A stretch of 64,000 nucleotides of DNA from Rhodococcus sp. Z13 (lineage in GTDB: Bacteria > Actinomycetota > Actinomycetes > Mycobacteriales > Mycobacteriaceae). The notes under the pieces were generated by a model. That model was not told the origin of the DNA. It searched no databases and was given only the letters and a program-made list of their open reading frames with translations. The position numbers were made by a program, and so were the translations under genes. This document shows, in pieces, positions 61,548 to 64,000 of this stretch. How positions within the stretch are numbered: position 1 is the stretch's first letter; the number at the start of each line of letters is the position of its first letter. The stretch covers positions 1,408,352-1,472,351 of the forward strand of contig NZ_CP107551.1 in assembly GCF_025837095.1 (NCBI RefSeq), given 5' to 3'.

Positions 61548-62312
61548 TCAGTCGGCGTAGTCGGGGGCGATGCGGTCGAGCAGGCGCAGCAGCGCGGCCC
61601 ACGCCAGGTCGGCGCCCGGGTCGGCGAAGTCGTCGCCGGTCTCGGTGCCGGTGAGCTGGCGGGCGCTGCGCTCGCACACCTCCGGCGGAGGCAGCACGAG
61701 CGGGCCGGTCGCGGCGGCGGTCACCTGGATCTCGCACGCCCGGTTCAGATAGAACATGCGCAGGAACGCCTCGGCCGGGGTGCTGCCGACGGTGAGCAGA
61801 CCGTGGTTGCGGAGGATCATCACCGGCCTGTCGCCGAGATCGGCCACGAGCCGGGCCTGCTCGTCGAGGCTCAGCGCGACACCTTCGTAGTCGTGGTAGG
61901 CGACGCGGTTGTAGAACTCCATCGACATCTGGTTGACGGGCAGCAGCCCGTCGGTGGTCGCCGCGACCGCGCAGCCCGCCCTCGTGTGGGTGTGCAGGAC
62001 GCAGTGCGCATCCTCGCGGGCCGCGTGGATCGCGCCGTGGATGACGAACCCGGCCGGGTTGACCAGCGCGCCGGTGTCGCCGACGGGCATGCCGCGCGGG
62101 TCGACCACCACGAGGTTCGACGCGGTGATCTCCTCGAACAACAGCCCGTAGGGGTTGATGAGGAACCGCGGTTCCGGTCCCGGCAGCCGCAGCGAGATGT
62201 GCGTGAAGATCAGGTCGGTCATCCCGAAGTGCGCGACCAGCCGGTACACCGCCGCCAGCTCACGGCGCAGCCGCAGTTCCTCGTCGGTGATGGTGGGGAC
62301 GGTGCCGGTCAC
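61548..62312 (-). CDS. Class II aldolase/adducin family protein
   Basis: The 254-residue protein starts at GTG 62312 (VTGTVPTITDEELRLRRELA), overlapping the reductase stop by 4 bp. The zinc-binding histidines of the fold are in VLHTHTRAGCAVAATT and VMILRNHGLLTVGSTPAEAF, with DLIFTHISLRLPGPEPRFLI before them. Members are sugar-phosphate aldolases or decarboxylase-like enzymes, but many catabolic versions are uncharacterised. Embedded in an amine-degradation operon, its substrate may be an aldol-type or hydroxylated intermediate. Function not assigned. Confidence 0.82.
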   Translation of the reverse strand: MTGTVPTITDEELRLRRELAAVYRLVAHFGMTDLIFTHISLRLPGPEPRFLINPYGLLFEEITASNLVVVDPRGMPVGDTGALVNPAGFVIHGAIHAAREDAHCVLHTHTRAGCAVAATTDGLLPVNQMSMEFYNRVAYHDYEGVALSLDEQARLVADLGDRPVMILRNHGLLTVGSTPAEAFLRMFYLNRACEIQVTAAATGPLVLPPPEVCERSARQLTGTETGDDFADPGADLAWAALLRLLDRIAPDYAD

Positions 62313-63292
62313 AGGTCCAGCACCGCCTTCGACAGCGGGCGGGACACGCACGGGAAGAAGGTCTTTCCTTCCTCGCGCTCCTCGTCGAGGAGGATGTTGT
62401 CGCGGTGGTCGATGGTCCCGGACAGCACGCCGACCTCGCAGCTGCCGCAGGTGCCTTCGCGGCACGACCACATCACGTCCGCGCCGGCGCGTTCGAGGGC
62501 GTCGAGGACGGATTCGTCCTCCGCGACCTCGACGATCGGGCCGTCGACACCGAGCTGCACCGAGCAGCACGACGAGTCGGCGGGCACCTCGGGAGCCGCG
62601 GTGGGTGCGGCCGGGGCGGGGGAGAACGACTCGATGCGCAGCGCCTCGGCAGGCACCAGCTCGGTCAGTTCGGTGAGCATGCGTTCCGGGCCGCACGAGT
62701 ACAGCAGCGTCCCCGCCCCGAGCCCGGCGCACAGCGCCGTCAGGTCGAGCCGCGTGCCCTCGGCGGAGGGATACAGGTGCACGGGCACACCGGTCGCGGC
62801 GAGGCGGTCGACGAACCGTGCCGGGGCGTCACCGGAGTAGGCGTAGTGCACCGTCGCGCTCACACCGCGCGCGGCGACGGCCTCGATCATCGGCAGCAGC
62901 GGGGTGATGCCGATGCCGCCGGCGACGAAGACGTAGGCGGGGGCGTCCTCGAGCGGGAAATGCTGGCGCGGTCCCTGCACGCGCAGGACGTCGCCGGGGC
63001 GCAGCGTGGTGTGTACGTGCGCCGAACCGCCGCGGGAGTCGGCGGCCAGCCGCACCGCGACCGTCCAGTTGCGCAGGTCGTCGGGGTCGCCGCACAGCGA
63101 GTACTGGCGAGTGAGGCCGGGTGCGAGTTCCATGTCGATGTGGGCGCCGGGCTCCCAGGCGGGCAGCGGCTCGCCGGTCGGGTCGGCGAGGGTGACCGAC
63201 AGGATCCCGTCGGCCTCCCAGGCGAGCCCGGTGACGCGGACCGTGCGGGTGCGCTGCGGGCGTTCGGTGGTGTTCTCGAGCAGTGCGGTCAT
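62309..63292 (-). CDS. Oxygenase reductase component (PDR/VanB type, flavin plus 2Fe-2S)
   Basis: The 327-residue protein has an N-terminal FNR-like flavin domain (TRQYSLCGDPDDLRNW), an NAD-binding part (YVFVAGGIGITPLLPMIEAV; LLYSCGPERMLTELTEL) and a C-terminal plant-type ferredoxin domain. The ferredoxin ligands lie in MWSCREGTCGSCEVGVLSG and FFPCVSRP (Cys-x4-Cys-x2-Cys...Cys). It passes electrons from NAD(P)H to the Rieske oxygenase encoded just upstream; ATG 63292 overlaps that stop (ATGA). Layout and neighbour resemble two-component Rieske systems such as carnitine oxygenase CntAB. Confidence 0.92.
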   Translation of the reverse strand: MTALLENTTERPQRTRTVRVTGLAWEADGILSVTLADPTGEPLPAWEPGAHIDMELAPGLTRQYSLCGDPDDLRNWTVAVRLAADSRGGSAHVHTTLRPGDVLRVQGPRQHFPLEDAPAYVFVAGGIGITPLLPMIEAVAARGVSATVHYAYSGDAPARFVDRLAATGVPVHLYPSAEGTRLDLTALCAGLGAGTLLYSCGPERMLTELTELVPAEALRIESFSPAPAAPTAAPEVPADSSCCSVQLGVDGPIVEVAEDESVLDALERAGADVMWSCREGTCGSCEVGVLSGTIDHRDNILLDEEREEGKTFFPCVSRPLSKAVLDL

Positions 63293-64000
63293 CAGTAACC
63301 TGCCTTCTCGGCGACCCGCTTCTGGAACAGTGCGGTGATCTGATCCCAGTGCGAGACGAGGTTGGTCGAGTCGGAGCCGGGGGAGTTCCGGCCGATCTGC
63401 AGGTGGTGCAGCATCGGCATGTCCTGTTCGTTGACGTGCCACAACACCTCGCACAGCTGATCCCGCGTCTCGGCGAAATCGTCCCCGGCAGCGGAGGAGT
63501 CGACGAAGATCGCCATGTGCTCGACGGTGCGGTCGGGGGCCTCGGGGTGGTAACCGATGACCTGGAACCAGTCGGCCTCGAGGAACACCAGGGCGTTGGG
63601 GAAAAGGCAGAAGATGTCCTGCCGCTCGAGACGATCCTCGGGGACGTCGCCGAGCCAGGGCAGCGACTTGGCGGTCTTTTCGGCCTTGCCCGCGGCGCCG
63701 CGCGGGTAACTGCCGCCGATGACGTCCGGCTGCAGCGCCACGTCGTCGACGTCGAGGGAGGCGGTGACCGGTCCGACCTGTGGGTGCACGAACGGCAGGT
63801 GGTAGAAGTCGAGGAAGTTCTCCACCACCAGCTTCCAGTTGGCGTCGACCTCGAACGTGCGCTCACCGGCCAGGTGCAGGCGGGAGAAGTCGATGTGCGA
63901 CCAGCGCTCGAGCAGCGGGGACAGGTGTGCGGTGAAGCTGTCGGCGCTGGCCTGCGGGTCGGTCTCGGTGGCGGACAGGTCGACGAAGATCATGCCGGCC
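63292..64000 (-). CDS. Rieske-type ring-hydroxylating/demethylating oxygenase, C-terminal catalytic part (cut by window edge)
   Basis: The frame is open to position 64000, so only the catalytic domain is seen. MIFVDLSATETDPQA is followed by the mononuclear iron site NWKLVVENFLDFYHLPFVHP (Asn, Asp, two His), then PNALVFLEADWFQVIGYHPE and NEQDMPMLHHLQIGRNS. The Rieske 2Fe-2S domain would lie beyond the window. It would hydroxylate or demethylate its substrate, with electrons from the adjacent reductase. The operon's downstream ureohydrolase, GabT and GabD suggest an amine or guanidino substrate (inference). Confidence 0.88.
   Translation of the reverse strand, partial: AGMIFVDLSATETDPQASADSFTAHLSPLLERWSHIDFSRLHLAGERTFEVDANWKLVVENFLDFYHLPFVHPQVGPVTASLDVDDVALQPDVIGGSYPRGAAGKAEKTAKSLPWLGDVPEDRLERQDIFCLFPNALVFLEADWFQVIGYHPEAPDRTVEHMAIFVDSSAAGDDFAETRDQLCEVLWHVNEQDMPMLHHLQIGRNSPGSDSTNLVSHWDQITALFQKRVAEKAGY

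Noticed and set aside
1-64000. CRISPR array or tRNA/rRNA genes
   Set aside because: No regularly spaced short repeats and no cloverleaf or rRNA-like stretches were noticed. All direct repeats found are explained as IS copies and target duplications.

Overview
The window is high-GC actinobacterial DNA, most likely from Rhodococcus or a close mycolic-acid relative. This rests on frequent GTG starts, ATGA/GTGA gene overlaps, F420-type oxidoreductases and insertion sequences typical of Rhodococcus, Mycobacterium and Gordonia; the genus is inferred. Chromosome-type sequence lies at both ends (about 1-630, and 50,690 to the end). The middle, about 50 kb, is an accessory island of DNA-modification and restriction genes and insertion sequences.

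Left part: a membrane hydrolase cut by the window edge; a frameshifted small gene; a membrane/coiled-coil gene broken by an amber stop and by an IS1634-family element; then a minus-strand tellurium/stress (Ter) group (TerA-like, TerC/DUF475, TerD). From 8048 a four-gene plus-strand run follows: a 1795-residue SF1 helicase fused to a Vsr-like nuclease, an SF2 helicase ending in a sigma-70 region 4-like helix-turn-helix, a protein with a RAMA-like C-terminus, and an HNH restriction endonuclease of COG3440 type. Next comes a complete DNA phosphorothioation locus: dndA on the minus strand, divergent from dndB-dndC-dndD-dndE and a dnd-associated methyltransferase.

The middle (25.8-37.2 kb) is a transposon nest. 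A degenerate IS701-type gene was split by an IS1634-family element (145-bp target duplication). That element was then entered by an IS21 element (4-bp), a second IS1634 copy (78-bp), an ISL3 element (8-bp) and an IS481 element (6-bp). Removing the insertions and one copy of each duplication leaves 1762 bp, exactly the length of the intact copy. Two IS1380 copies (one intact, one with two 1-bp deletions) lie outside the nest.

Beyond the nest a minus-strand operon (44436 down to 37374) encodes an alpha-CTD/sigma-region-4 DNA-binding protein, a PLD-nuclease/helicase of the dnd-restriction type, a 54-residue protein, an SMC-like ATPase with a CxC hook, and a dnd-associated 155-residue protein. 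With the 8-17 kb cassette this surrounds the dnd genes with two helicase/nuclease modules that both carry sigma-region-4-like domains. That is the most interesting system here. An IS630 element, a nuclease-DUF2075 helicase and an HNH gene complete the island, which ends in a truncated F420-type oxidoreductase gene.

Right part: an NmrA-type reductase, a deazaflavin-type nitroreductase, a membrane protein joined to a natural SEDS-penicillin-binding-protein fusion, an MreB-like actin gene, and a minus-strand catabolic operon (Rieske oxygenase, flavin/2Fe-2S reductase, class II aldolase, ureohydrolase, GabT, GabD). The operon looks suited to degrading an amine or guanidino compound through 4-aminobutyrate to succinate.
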